Source: Anastrepha obliqua
Taxonomy: Eukaryota; Arthropoda; Insecta; Diptera; Tephritidae
Length of the DNA stretch: 64,000 nucleotides
Assembly: GCF_027943255.1 (NCBI RefSeq)
Contig: NC_072897.1
Coordinates: 62,582,406 to 62,646,405, forward strand
Direction of reading: 5' to 3'
Part shown: piece after piece, positions 33,280-44,225 of the stretch
How positions within the stretch are numbered: the first letter of the stretch is position 1
Layout: every line of letters begins with the position of its first letter
Made by a program: the position numbers and the translations under genes
The notes under the pieces: generated by a model
The model's database searches: none
The model's input: the letters and a program-made list of their open reading frames with translations, nothing else
What the model was told of the DNA's origin: nothing

Positions 33280-34198
33280 AAGGGTGATTTTTTAAGAGCT
33301 ATAGGAAAGTTTTTCAAAAAAACCCACGTAAAATTCAGAAAAATTCATGAAATTTTTATTTAAATCGATAGTACATTCCATATAATTTAATGTTTGAAGA
33401 TTATTTCATGCAAACGTTGGCCGCGACTGCGCTTCAAATGGTCCATCCGCTTAGTCCAATTTTGGCATACTCTTTCTTTGGCATACTGGCCGGTATCTCA
33501 CATATAAATGCTTTAATGTTGTTCTCCAATGCGTTAATTGAAGCAGGCTTGTCTGAATAGACATGAGCTTTAACATAGCCCCACAAAAAATAATCTAAAG
33601 GCGTTATATCGCACGATCTGGGTGGCCAATTGACAGGTCCCGAACGTGAAATAAAATGTTCACCGAACTCGCCTCTCAACAAGTCCATTGTTACGCGTGC
33701 TGTGACCACATGTCATGCGAGCCAAGCTCTTGCATTTTGGGAAAAAAAAAGTTGGATATCATTTCACGGTAGCGCTCACCATTCACAGTTACGTTACGAT
33801 TCGCAGCATCTTTGAAGAAGTATGGTCCAATGATACCTCCAGCCCATAAACTGCACCAACTGTGACCTTTTCTGGATACATTGGTAGCTCTTGTAATTCT
33901 TCTGGCTCATCTTCACTCCAAAATCGACAATTCTGCTTATTTACGTACCCGTTGGTCCAAAAATGAGCTTCGTCGCTGAACATAATTTTTCGATAAAAAA
34001 GTGGGTCTTAAACTTTCTTAATAGAACACGCATTTTTATAATAAAATTCAATGATTTGCAAGCGTTGCTCGTTTGTAAGACGATTCATGGTTAAATTATG
34101 GACCAAACTGAAGATGTTTGACAGTGAAACAAAGACGAAACGTGCGTCAGCTGTTTAAACCAACTATTTAAAAAGATAACGGCTAAAAAATCACCCGT
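33280..34198 (-). mobile_element. mariner-like element (copy 2), internally deleted
   Basis: Ends AGGGTGATTTTTTA at 33280 and the complementary ACGGGTGATTTTTTA reading inward from 34198 form the TIRs, flanked by TA at 33278-33279 and 34199-34200. The 919 bp length and missing middle show an internal deletion. Its undisturbed 5' end defines where the Harbinger inserted in copy 1. Confidence 0.9.
33434..34090 (-). pseudogene. mariner-like transposase (copy 2), deleted and frameshifted
   Basis: It begins MNRLTNEQRLQIIEFYYKNA at ~34088, loses the second DNA-binding helix set, and resumes at DPLFYRKIMFSDEAHFWTNG (first catalytic D) near 33995. It continues with CRFWSEDEPEELQELPMYPE, then a frame change and the C-terminal part with ARVTMDLLRGEFGEHFISRS and NWPPRSCDITPLDYFLWGYV (third D). 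The second-aspartate QQDGA segment is damaged near 33710. The C-terminal end near 33434 reads RMDHLK-like as in copy 1. Confidence 0.85.
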
Positions 34199-34475
34199 TA
34201 GATAGATACAATGCATGTCAAAAACGAAGCATACTCAAGCATACTCTTTTATCAAAGTGAATTTCTAACTTTACGGCTATATTACCTACATCGTGCATGT
34301 TTTGATAATTGAAGAATGCCATTTGTAAAAGCGTTTATTAATTAAACCCATATCTACTATGGATTTGAACTTTTCAATACTATACGGTTAACAATTACAC
34401 CTAGATGTCAGAAGCGAATAATTGTTATACAAGGATGTACAATTTTAACCATGTATACTTAAACGATGGAGCAAT

Positions 34476-34670
34476 GTGCTAAAACTATTCAAACCCTATT
34501 ATAAAAAGGGTCAACAGCATAACGCAAAATTCGTGATTTTTTTGGTGGAAGTAATCATCTTTAGTGATGAAACTCATTTAACACTGGACGAATTTGTCAA
34601 CAAAAAATTTTCCGCACCTAGGGAGAAAAAAACTCTTAAGCAATTTCAGAAAAATCATTGCATTCTCTAA
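34476..34670 (+). pseudogene. mariner-like transposase fragment
   Basis: The frame contains VIIFSDETHLTLDEFVNKKF, the first catalytic aspartate block of a mariner transposase (FSDE.HF.L.G.VNKQN). Sequence after KKFSAPREKK is degenerate and no flanking TIRs are visible. It may be the catalytic part of the family whose 3' ends form the adjacent tandem array, but it is in the opposite orientation. Confidence 0.5.
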
Positions 34671-34790
34671 GATGTACTGTTGGTTATGATAGGGCATATC
34701 ATCGCGGCAAGTTGTAGAGGTGAGTATCGTGCTCGTACGCACGAAAAGAAATTGGCATGAAGCAAGTGTACATGATGTTATTTTGAGATT

Positions 34791-36380
34791 CAAAGAAAAA
34801 TACTATTTTTTAATATAAATGATCGGATGTTTATTTCATTATAAAGAGGAAGGTATGTCGTTAATAAAGGGAAAAAACGTTAGGCAAATGATCTCCACGA
34901 CCACACTTACAGGACAATATCCTTTTCATGAAATTTTCCACAACCGAATTGCAAAGTGGCTACCCCATGTCCTTGATAGCCTCACGAATTTCATCTTTGA
35001 CGTCTTGAATCGACCCTGGCCTGGTGGCGTAGACCTTCTCTTGCACGTGGCTCCAAAGAAAAAAGTCACAAGGTGTTAAATCACAAGATCTCGGTGGCCA
35101 ATTCTAATCACCTCATCGAGAGATAACACGATCCGGAAACTTTTCCCGTCAAAGATCAATGGTTTCGTTGCTTATGTGGCACGTAGCGCCGTCTTGTTGA
35201 AAATAAACGTTGTCCAGATCAATACCATCCAATTCCGGCCATAAAAAATCGTTACTCATCTCGCGATAGCGATAGATAACACCTGTTATTGGAAAGCCCC
35301 TTATATAAAGGGGTTCCGATAAGAGGTGTAATTTTGATTATCAAAGAAAAATACTATTTTTTAATATAAATGAACGGATGTTTATTTCATTATAAAGAGG
35401 AAGGTATGCCGTGAATAGTGGAAAATAACATCAGGCAAATGACCACCACGACCACGCTTACAGGACAATATCCTTTTCATGAAATTTTCCTTAACCGAAA
35501 TCCCTATGTCCTCGATAGCCTCACGAATTCCATCTTTGAGGTCTTGAATCGACCCTGGGCTGTTGGCGTAGACCTTCTCTTTCTCGTGGCCGCAAAGAAA
35601 AAAGCCACAAGGTGTTAAATCACAAGATCTCGGTGGCCAATTGTGATCACCTCTTCGAGAGATAACACGGTCCGGAAACTTTTTCCATCAAAGATCAATG
35701 GTTTTGTTGCTTGTGTGGCACGTAGCGCCGTCTTGTTGAAAATAAACGTTGTCCAGATCAATACCATCCAATTCCGGCCATAAAAAATCGTTACTCATCT
35801 CGCGATAGCGATAGATAACACCTGTTATTGGAAAACCCCTTATATAAAGGGGTTCCGATAAGAGGTGTAAATTTGATTATCAAAGAAAAATACTATTTTT
35901 TAATATAAATAAACGGATGTTTATTTCATTATAAAGAGGAAGGTATGCCGTGAATAGTGGAAAATAATATCAGGCAAATGACCACCACGACCACGCTTAC
36001 AGGACAATATCCTTTTCATGAAATTTTCGATAACCGAAATCCCTATGTCCTCGATAGCCTCACGAATTCCATCTTTGAGGTCTTGAGCCGGCCCAGGGCT
36101 GTTGACGTAGACCTTCCCTTTCACATGGCCCCAAAGAAAAAAGTCACAAGGTGTTAAATCACAAGACCTCGGGCGGTCAATTGTGATCACATCTTCGAGA
36201 GATAACACGGTCCGGAAACTTTTCCCGTAAAAGATCAATGGTTTCGTTGCTTGTGTGGCACGTAGCGCCGTCTTGTTGAAAATAAACGTTGTCCAGATAA
36301 ATACCGTCCAATTTCGGCCATAAAAAATCGTTAATCATCTCTCCTGTTTAACACCCTAACACCTGTTATTGGAAAACCCT
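34791..36380 (-). repeat. triple tandem array of a mariner-type element's 3' half
   Basis: Three direct copies start with CAAAGAAAAATACTATTTTT at 34791, 35342 and 35881 (periods 551 and 539 bp). Each, read on the minus strand, encodes the transposase C-terminal third: WPELDGIDLDNVYFQQDGAT-like, a FPDRVIS block, PRSCDLTPCDFFLWGHVK (best kept at 36238-35921), DGIREAIEDIG and KRILSCKRGRGG. Junctions read GGAAAACCCC, TTATATAA, GGGGTTCCGATAAG, that is, two inverted termini flanking a TA-rich spacer. The third copy ends at ~36380. All copies lack the DNA-binding domain. Confidence 0.85.
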
Positions 36381-36386
36381 ATATAA

Positions 36387-36980
36387 TTGGTGCTTACACC
36401 TTTTTTTTGGTGTTTGGTCGAGCTCCTCCTCAAATGGAGGGACCTACAATTTCAAACCGACTCCGAACGGCAGATATTTAAAAAAAAAAATAAATAATTG
36501 GCGCGTACACTTCTGTTAGGTGTTTGGCCGAGCTCCTCCTCCTATTTGTGGTGTGCGTCTTGATGTTGTTCCACAAATGGAGGGACCTACAATTTCAAGC
36601 CGACTCCGAACGGCAGATATTTTTATGAGGAGCTTTTTCATGGCAGAAATACACTCGGAGGTTTGCCATTGCCTGCCGAGGGGCGACCGCTATTAGAAAA
36701 TTTTTTTTATTAATTTTGCTTTCACCGAGATTCGAACCAACGACCTCTCTGTGAATTCCGAATGGTAATCACGCACCAACCCATTCGGCTACGGCGGATA
36801 TTTTTTATGAGGAGCTTTTTCATGGCAGAAATACACTCGAAAGTTTGCCATTGCCTGTCTCTATTAGAAAAAACTTTGTCTTCATTGTTATGTTTCATGG
36901 AGGTTTGAACCAACATACTCCAAATTACGAATGTCAGTCACGCATCAACCCATGCGGCTAGGGTGGCTGACTAGCGCAGT
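36387..36980 (-). repeat. cluster of three tRNA-derived SINE copies
   Basis: Minus-strand copies of the SINE at 32001. A partial 3' segment lies at 36387-36478. A near-complete copy lies at 36490-36800, whose head (minus strand) reads CCGTAGCCGAATGGGTTGGT (A box) and GGTTCGAATCTCGGTG (B box). A third, more diverged copy with an internal deletion lies at 36800-36980. The two preserved heads have both Pol III promoter boxes and an extra-arm-like spacer, suggesting origin from a class II tRNA. Confidence 0.85.
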
Positions 36981-37276
36981 TTATTCCTTACGCTTCAGAT
37001 AATTTTGTTGTATCTCTCTGTTTACATATTTGATTGTCAGTTTGATTTCAAATATGTAAGTGCGTATGTACATTTGATGTGCTAACATACATTTGTACAT
37101 ACATACATACTCTAAGTCTTGTGACTATAAAAGCAAAACAGATTCATAGGCACGGACGCAACAGCACAAATAGGTTAGTTGCGGCAGCACTGAAAAGTCT
37201 GATATAAAAGTATATTCCAAATGCAAGTTCATTCATTAACGTAAGAGCATATTTCTCAAGGGAAAGTACATATATA

Positions 37277-38057
37277 CACAGATGGACAAAATTCACCGTC
37301 ATTTAGTATCTAGAAGATTGTAACATCTCCCGTGCCCAGAACATAATGGAAACATAAAAAGTAGTAATATATATTTAACAAAAACTATTATTTATTTAAA
37401 TTTTATTTCAGTTTAAACATAAGGCTTATTCAAGAAGTATTTATAAAAAAAAGACATATAATGGTTCCTGTGTGCAAATCTGGTTAACAAAAGTCACCGT
37501 CATTTAATAAAGTAGTTAATCAATTTAAGTGCTAATATTATTTTAGTATGATGTGTGTTTGCCATTATTTTTGATGACAGCTTGCAATCGTTTCTGCATC
37601 GAATGAGCCAATTTTTTGGTAACATCTGGGCTTATTTTCTGCCATTCCTGTAGCAGCGTTTGCTTAAACATATTTTTTGAGGTAATGTGATGCTCCCGAA
37701 TGCGCCGATCTAAATGATCCCATAAATGTACTATTGGATTTAGGTCGGGTGACTGTAGCGGAGTTTTCAGGGTATGGGGAGTGTTGTACAAGACCACTGA
37801 AAAAAGGAGCCAGACTGGCTTAAATTTTTTATTTTTTTTTTATTTTAAAAGCCGTGCTGACATGGGCAAAAAATATTTTATTTTACATATTTACAAAAAT
37901 TAGTAAGTAAAAAAAAAGATATTTAAACGAAAACAGAAATTAAATAAATCATAGTTTGTGTTAACTATATTACTTTTTATGTTTCTATTATGTTCATGGC
38001 ACGGGAGATGTTATAATCTTCTAGATACTAAATGACGGTGACTTTTGTCCATCTGTG
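37277..38057 (-). mobile_element. Tc1-like deletion derivative with long TIRs and TA duplication
   Basis: The ends CACAGATGGACAAAA at 37277 and its complement ending at 38057 begin inverted repeats of roughly 90 bp with few mismatches, and TA flanks both sides (37275-37276, 38058-38059). The 781 bp element keeps only the C-terminal end of its transposase. Confidence 0.92.
37543..37797 (-). pseudogene. Tc1-like transposase C-terminus
   Basis: The frame reads LQSPDLNPIVHLWDHLDRRI, with the Tc1 third-carboxylate region SPDLNPI.H.WD (usually SPDLNPIEHLW; the catalytic E position is V here) followed by a long basic helix rich in K/Q. The N-terminal 200+ residues are absent, so this element depends on another copy for movement. 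Confidence 0.85.
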
Positions 38058-38059
38058 TA

Positions 38060-38400
38060 TGTTCATTCGTAAAAAGTGTTGTTTGATGTGCCTTCAGTGT
38101 TTTTTATACTCTTGCATTAAAACCTATTATTGATTTATATTCATAGCAACTCTCCTCTTTCTTGGATATTGGCATAACAAAATGAACTGTCAAACACCTT
38201 TACCAGTTTTGTTTTATACACAACAATTTTGAGCTATCGAATTTTTTCTTATTTCCATTATAAATTACAATATGTTAGTACTAACAATAGATAATTGGTG
38301 TGGGGGTTGGAATTAAAATGTCTCTTCTCTTTGAAAAAGAGCATTATGGGCTTTAGTGGTATTTAGTTATAATTTATCTAACGTAACATGGATCTCTATA
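38060..38400. other. no feature seen
   Basis: AT-rich sequence between the Tc1 derivative and a Jockey LINE end, without recognisable content. Confidence 0.3.
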
Positions 38401-38419
38401 GTTATAACATATTTATATT

Positions 38420-39060
38420 AAAATATGAGCAAGGTCTGTGGGTACTGCACTTTAGTCTTCTTAATTGAAGTTCCATTCCCGTTATTGGTCTCATTTTTAG
38501 GTGTTTGTGCTCTAGTAGTCGCGAGATATGCTTCCTGCTGCTTCTCTTAACTGTTTCGCTCTGGGTCTATGACGAGGTCGGTGGAATACCATCATTTCTT
38601 GTGTACCAATCTGCGTTTGTACTTGTTCTTAGTATTTTATTTTGACTTCTCTGTTATTTGTCTTATTATTGATTTATAAATTATTTTCTTAGGTTTGATT
38701 GTTTTCCTAGTAGTAAGCAGAGTTGTCGGACTTTGTTTTTTATCTCATTTCTCTTGTTTAATATGTGTTGTTTCCATGTGAGTTTTGAATTAATCGTGAT
38801 ATATTTGCACTTGAATGTCGTTTTATGTCTTCTCCGTTAATTTGTATTGGGTGTCTTGCAGAATTTCTCTTTGTGTATATTACATGTTGTGTTTTGCCTT
38901 TATTGACCTCGATGTTCCATTTTTCAAACCAAAGTGTTGTAGCTGATAGCGTATCTGGCATTGTTTTTGTTGTTGCTTCTTCGCTGTTATTAACTGGCTT
39001 TATAACATTGTCGTATTTTATGAAGAAGTCTCTGTCAGTCATGTAGATTTCAAGGATATT
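38420..39060 (-). pseudogene. Jockey-clade LINE, RT thumb and C-terminus
   Basis: The minus-strand frame at 39042-38758 reads KTMPDTLSATTLWFEKWNIE and VNKGKTQHVIYTKRNSARHP, then IQINGEDI, the post-catalytic region of Jockey RTs. It continues in other frames with a KLTWKQHI-like block and, near 38640-38520, a KILRTSTNADWYTRNDGIPP block typical of the Jockey C-terminus. RT motifs A-C are missing. Related pieces lie at 43240-43390, 43967-44031, 48484-49140 and 59524-59980. Confidence 0.75.
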
Positions 39061-39333
39061 AAATATACGGATAAATCTCTCACAATAGTTCCTCTGGGTT
39101 CGATCACCCGATTGTCAAATAAAAGTCACAAATTAATGGCTTGCTTTAGCGAATCACTCAATTATTTTTCGTTTATTCGCTTACACGTTTAACTTACGAC
39201 GGAATAATCTCTGCATATGCACCTCTGCTTACATACATGTGCTTAATAGCTATTATAATTTCTAGATATGGCAGCTCGCATATTCTTGAAAGTTCCACCA
39301 AGCCGAGTTCATATTTTTGTTTTGGCCTATTGT

Positions 39334-39830
39334 TCACTCGCTATCGTTGCCAGCCGGTATGCGAAGTTTTAACGCATGCAACACTACCCTCCACTTAAGT
39401 ATGATCGTCTCGATTAGGCACCAAATCCTTCGATCCAAGCTTTCCATTTGACTTTTCGATTCGAAGTTCCTTCCTTGATCTGAATGCAACTCAATAGGTT
39501 CTCCAAACCGAGTCATCCAATTCTGCACAAAAGCCTCAGCAATGGTTTTGGCCTCTGAGTTTGGTAGAGCGTACACTTCTGGCATATATAACAACGAGCA
39601 CATATTTGTTGCCGGAATCACTTGTTGGAAACGGACCCGCAACATCCATGTCCACTCGCTCCAATGCGTTTTATTGCTTTAATCTTCCACGACTTCCCTC
39701 CTTTGGACATTTCGCTGCCATACATTCCGCGCAATTTCGAATCCATTCGGCTATCGATTCTCTGCCATTTACCCAGTAGAACTGGTGCTTAATCTTCGCC
39801 AGAGTTTTAGTGGAATTCCATTAACACGAT
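39334..39830 (-). pseudogene. gypsy integrase fragment
   Basis: The frame 39645-39334 has EAKTIAEAFVQNWMTRFGEP followed by IELHSDQGRNFESK, the second catalytic aspartate block (HSDQGRNFES) of Ty3/gypsy integrases. Upstream (39830-39650), a shifted frame has the RVDMDVAGPFPTSDSGNKYV-like region around the first aspartate. The DDE glutamate region is degraded. Confidence 0.75.
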
Positions 39831-40129
39831 GAAGTTTTGGTTTAAGGAACTATAATCAGATCACGGGAATGACTTCTGTCCTCGCTTTCCCATACACGAT
39901 GCAGAACTCCATCAATTATGTTGAGACTATTCCTCTGTACCCAATACGTCTAGTCACAGAACTTTCTTTCGCAATTTAGTATTAGATGGTCTCTCTACAG
40001 CGTGTCCAGGTCAGCATCATTCAATTGTGTTCTTATTGCACTTGGTGCTAACACATCATCTTGCAACTGCATTAGTCTGACATCTACTATCCCTTAAGAT
40101 GTCTCAACTTTGGAACAATTCTTACACTC

Positions 40130-41200
40130 TATAGTATAAGATTGCCGAGATAGTTCCCCTTTTCGATGCTCTATCTCGAAATCGTAATTTTGCAGCATTT
40201 CGACCCATCCAATTTAACCTTGAACTGGAGTAACCATCTCAATGCTGCACACTCCGTTCTTAACTGCATGTTGTCCATAAAAGTATTTGAGGATCTTTTA
40301 CGCACTCAACTACAGCTAACAGTAATTCATCTCCGGCTTTCCGAAAACTCTGGTGTAATTTGCGATGAATTTTTCTTGCTCATTGATGTGGCAGTGCCAA
40401 GAAGCTCATTCAGAATGCTTCCTCCTATTCCTTGGGCCATACAAATACGCAATTTTTCTTAGGAAGATTGTGAAGACACCAGGCAAAATTTCCGAATCCT
40501 GGAACAAAGTGACGGTAATACGTGTATAGTCCTAGGAAACTCCGCACCTCGTGCACATTTCTTGGTTATGGCCACACATTTACTTCTCTTCGTCCGTTTT
40601 GATGCTCTCGGTTGTCATCTTATGTCCAAGATACGTGACTTCTGTTTTAAACAAGGAACACTTCTCCGGCTTCAATCGTAGTCCCGCGGAGTCAATGCAC
40701 TAAAGGATTCCTTCCAAATTTTTCAAATGGTCCCTAAAATTTTTAACAATGATGACGATGTCATCCAGATAAATTTCACACTTTTCCAGTGAAGTCCCCT
40801 CAACACATGCTCCAAAGGTTGCTGGTGCGGTACATAATCCGCAAGCATCAGAGTAAACTGCTACAATCCATCTCCTATGCTGGAGGCTGTCTTTTCACGA
40901 TTCCCAACTTCTACCTGCCAGCAACCACACATTAAATTAAGTGTGGAAAACCATTTCGCGGCAGATAAAGTGCCGTGAGTGTCATCTATTCGTAGTAATG
41001 AGTGCTGTTCTTTTTATGACTTTTTTAGTTTTCTATAATCCACTTAAAATTGGGTGTTCCTATCTTATTTTTTAACCAGCACAACCGGTGAGGTACACGG
41101 GCTTATTGATGGGTCGATAACTCCACTTTGCTGCATTTCTTGGATTATCTGACTTGCTTCTTCGCACTTTGATAGTGAATCTCAATGTCAGTCATCACAT
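40130..41200 (-). pseudogene. gypsy reverse transcriptase/RNase H relic
   Basis: Reading the minus strand across frames gives QIIQEMQQSGVIDPSISPCT and SPVVLVKK (RT start), KCEIYLDDIVIIVKNFRDHL near 40780 (YxDD region changed to YLDD), RLKPEKCSLFKTEVTYLGHK near 40650, and QNYDFEIEHRKGELS near 40170 (end of RNase H). Stops are frequent. It matches expected gypsy-class order and connects to the integrase fragment downstream. Confidence 0.75.
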
Positions 41201-41204
41201 CACT

Positions 41205-42290
41205 GTCTTTGCTCTTAGAGGAAAACCACCCGCTCTTGAAACCTTCAGTAAGCCGCCGAACTTTCTGGTGGAAGTATCGGACGTTGTCCCTATTGACCAG
41301 CATCTCAAGCTACTCGCACTCCCATTTCGGCCCCTCGTTTTTTCATTTTGATAACCGCCCTCTTCCTTTATTAGATCCTGGTAGTGATTGCATATGGCTC
41401 GCGTTGCGCTTGACCGCAACGTAACCCTATAAGCAGTATCCTTTCTTTCCTCTGCAGCATGACATTTCTGGTCATCCCAATTGTTTTTCCGGGCTCGGCG
41501 AAATCCGATTTCTTCTTCTTCTGCACCGGTAAGTAAAGATGGCCTGTGCATTCCGGATTGTTATGTTATGCACTCCGTGAGCAGGAGTAAGAGTCGAGCG
41601 AATCTTCTGGCCCTCTGTTGCCATTGCAGGTTTCCGATGTGGAACATGTTTTGTGCAGTAAGATGTACGTTCCTTGCTACACAAACGCGTGTGCGTAATT
41701 TGATTGCAACAAGGTACTGTTGTCGATGTTGGGTCCTCGGATCATACGTACATCTAAAACCACCAAATGCGTGTCTTCCATCTCAACATGATCGATTTGG
41801 TTTCACGTTTTTCAATCAGAAGACGGCCACGTGGCTTGGTTTATTTTTGTATGCTGAAATCTGGTGCTGCAGACTACCATGTTTAGGGCTCCGGCAGGCT
41901 GAATTTTCCGACTGTGGGACCAAACATTCCCTCCTTGCCCACCTTGGCGTTGAAGACGCCAAGCACGATTTTTATGTCTTGGCAGGGGCAGCGCTCATAG
42001 GAACTTTCCGGGCGCTCATAGAAATAATCTTTGGTCGCATCGTCCTTCTCTTCCGTCGGAGCGTGGGCGCACGTGAGCCAGATGTTGAAAAGTCGCGGTT
42101 TGGTGCGGATTATTGCCAGACGCTCGTCCACCAGAGTAAACGACAGTACTTGGCGACGTAGTCTCTCTCCCACTAAACATTTCATGCCGATTTTGCGCTT
42201 GTAGTAGAAGGTCTAATGCTGTTCTTGTCTTGCCGCATCCATCGGCAGCTTGCCATCAACCAGCTGGAAAGAGGCACCTTCCCCATTAAG
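41205..42290 (-). pseudogene. RTE endonuclease and linker fragment
   Basis: The minus strand reads FTLVDERLAIIRTKPRLFNI, ERPESSYERCPCQDIKIVLG and VFNAKVGKEGMFGPTVGKFS (GDFNA changed to GVFNA), VLDVRTIRGPNID, then a linker ending VRRLTEGFKSGW-like at ~41230. It is the same family as 26160-28460 and 55277-57203. It stops before the RT core where gypsy RT sequence begins, so both ends are incomplete. Confidence 0.8.
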
Positions 42291-42329
42291 GGACCGGAGA
42301 TTCCCGGTGCATTAAAATTTAAATTTGAA

Positions 42330-42600
42330 AGATCCAAACGTCTCAGATGATAAATGCCGCAGATGCCAAATACACGCAGAAACGATAGACCACATAAACA
42401 AATAATCACAGGATGGCCTGTACTTGCCAGTACCAAATACACAGAAAGCCATAATATAATAGCAGACATTCTACACCAAGAAATAGCAAACAAACAACAA
42501 CTGTTGGAAAACGAGGAACCATTTTATAAATGCACACCATGCCATATAATAGAAAATGAAATATATACACTCTACTGGTATATAGTGTACATATTCAGAT
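42330..42600 (+). pseudogene. non-LTR retroelement C-terminal Cys/His fragment
   Basis: The plus strand reads DDKCRRCQIHAETIDHI, then in the next frame GWPVLASTKYTESHNIIADI and LHQEIANKQQLLENEEPFYK. The CxxC...H spacing and the following HN.IA..LHQ.IA pattern are found near the C-terminus of several insect non-LTR elements. No other part of this element is present in the window. Confidence 0.55.
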
Positions 42601-42649
42601 AAAACCATAATCAACAATTAAAATTAGCACCTGCCAGTTCCCTTGCATC

Positions 42650-43013
42650 CGCCAAATGCTTAGTCTCAGTCGCGTTTACTGCATGGTCTCATTTGTCCTT
42701 TGGCAACGATTCGTCAGTTCCTCTGGAACATTTGCTGCCTGTGGTCTCTCTTTATAGCTGTCATTAGATTTTCATAGTTACCCCGATCGGCTTCTGGAAC
42801 TGCATGCAGTACTTCAGCGATGGTACCGTTGCGCCAGACAACCAATGCAGTAACTTTGTTTGCAGTACTCCAATGATTTCTTGTTGCTGTTGTTTCGAAC
42901 TGGAGCTTAAATATCGGGCCCTTGAAGGATGGAGCTTTTACTTGTACTTTGCGATCACTAGTGTAAATATTCGAACGATTTAGTTGCAGTTCACAGGGTC
43001 GAGCCTTCACCAC
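42650..43013 (-). pseudogene. gypsy gag fragment
   Basis: The frame reads FKLQFETTATRNHWSTANKV and TALVV, then TIAEVLHAVPEADRGNYENL and MTAIKRDHR, the capsid-like region of Ty3/gypsy gag (FK.QFE..A..N.W....K...L...L.G.A...L). It is in the same orientation as the RT and integrase fragments at 39.3-41.2 kb, to which it probably belongs. Confidence 0.7.
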
Positions 43014-43399
43014 ATCAATCGTTTCCAGTTGCGACGTTCCTTCCTCAGTATCTAACTTTTTCTATTGTTAGTATTTTCGGTGCAACTAGTAAAACATTAT
43101 GTAGAGAAATTTTTGTAGAGTATTGTTACCACAAATATTTTCTGTTAACCGTCAGTAAAATACCATTAATATTTTTGACCTCAGTTAGAGGTTTTTTTCG
43201 GTTTAGCCTTCGTTTCCATTTTGTATTATCGTTAAGAATCAAACTTTGTTGTTCACATGTATGTCACGAACAGTATGTTCACATGCACGAAAAGTATGCT
43301 TGAGTACCTTAGTCTGGAATCTCTGTATTTGGAATGTGCTGCTATAGCTGTGTGTTGATTTCCGTAGGTCCAGATAGGTTTGAAAACTTTTTTGTAAAG

Positions 43400-43966
43400 T
43401 AGTATCTTCTTGATTAGCGCGATAACCGCTTACGCTATTTTGGGCGAGTTTGACAAAGCGTGCCAGTCCTTTCTTTCTCGTCTTAACCGGCGCCAGTTGG
43501 AAACACCAACTGAAGCCAAGGCCTTCTCCACCTGACCTTTCCAACGTAGAGAAGGCCTTCCCATTCCTCTGCTACCACCAGCTGGTACAGCATAGAATAC
43601 TTTTAGAGACGGAGCGTTTGTATCCATTCGGGCGACATGAGCTAGCCAACGTAGATGCTGAATGTTTATTTGCTGTATACATATGTAGTCGTAATACTCA
43701 TAAAGCTCATTGTTCCATCGCCTACGATATTCGCCGTCGCTAACGTGCAACATGAGCCAGCTAACGTAGCTGCTGGATGTTTATTTGCTGTCTACATATG
43801 TAGTCGTAATACTCTTAAGGCTCATTGCTCCATCGCCTACGATATTCGCCGTCGCCAACGTGCAAAGGTCCGAAAATCTTCCGCAGAATCTTTCTCTCAA
43901 ACACTCCAAGTGATGCCTCATAGGATATTGTCATCGTTCAAGCTACTGTGCCCTATGTTAGGAAGT
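43400..43966 (-). pseudogene. RTE 3' end fragment
   Basis: The minus strand reads LHVSDGEYRRRWNNELYEYY, RLRWLAHVARMDTNAPSLKV, AGGSRGMGRPSLRWKGQVEK and SNWRRLRRERKDWHALSNSP, the C-terminal part of the same RTE family as the 621-aa copy. A ~110 bp segment including CTAACGTAGCTGCTGGATGT is duplicated in tandem (43644-43740 and 43750-43860). The 3' end at ~43405 (CTTCTTGATTAGCGCGATAA) matches the RTE terminus seen at 55277. Confidence 0.8.
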
Positions 43967-44031
43967 TTCTTTTTCACGTGCGCACTCCACCTAAGTTTCG
44001 TGGGGAATAGTACTTTAACGATGTTTATGTA

Positions 44032-44225
44032 TGTAAGCTTGAACAGTTTTTATTATTCCAAAAAATAGTAATTGAATATGAAGAAAAAATGTATTACAAA
44101 GTTCATTTAAAAAATGATCGGAAAAAAAATGACTACTGCTACTGCTGAGGTTACGCTGACGACTAACTCTTTCCTTCTTCGTACTGGGGTGTTACATACG
44201 ATTCAGGGCTGGCTGCCATCTTACA
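44032..44225 (-). repeat. 3' LTR of the young gypsy
   Basis: 194 bp, identical by inspection to 48290-48483. Its first bases on the minus strand (TGTAAGATGG) supply the stop codon TAA of the Gag-Pol ORF. Confidence 0.95.

Larger units (their letters stand above)
39085..43050 (-). mobile_element. Ty3/gypsy relic, invaded by LINE fragments
   Basis: On the minus strand the order is gag (43013-42650), RT (41200-40130), integrase (39830-39334), then LTR-like sequence (39440-39085) that recurs at 363-590. Between gag and RT lie an RTE endonuclease fragment and a foreign LINE C-terminal fragment, so the element was interrupted. Many stops mark it as old. The edge at 39070-39105 (TTCCTCTGGGTTCGATCAC) recurs at 49168-49186, where the giant foldback has landed. 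Confidence 0.7.
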
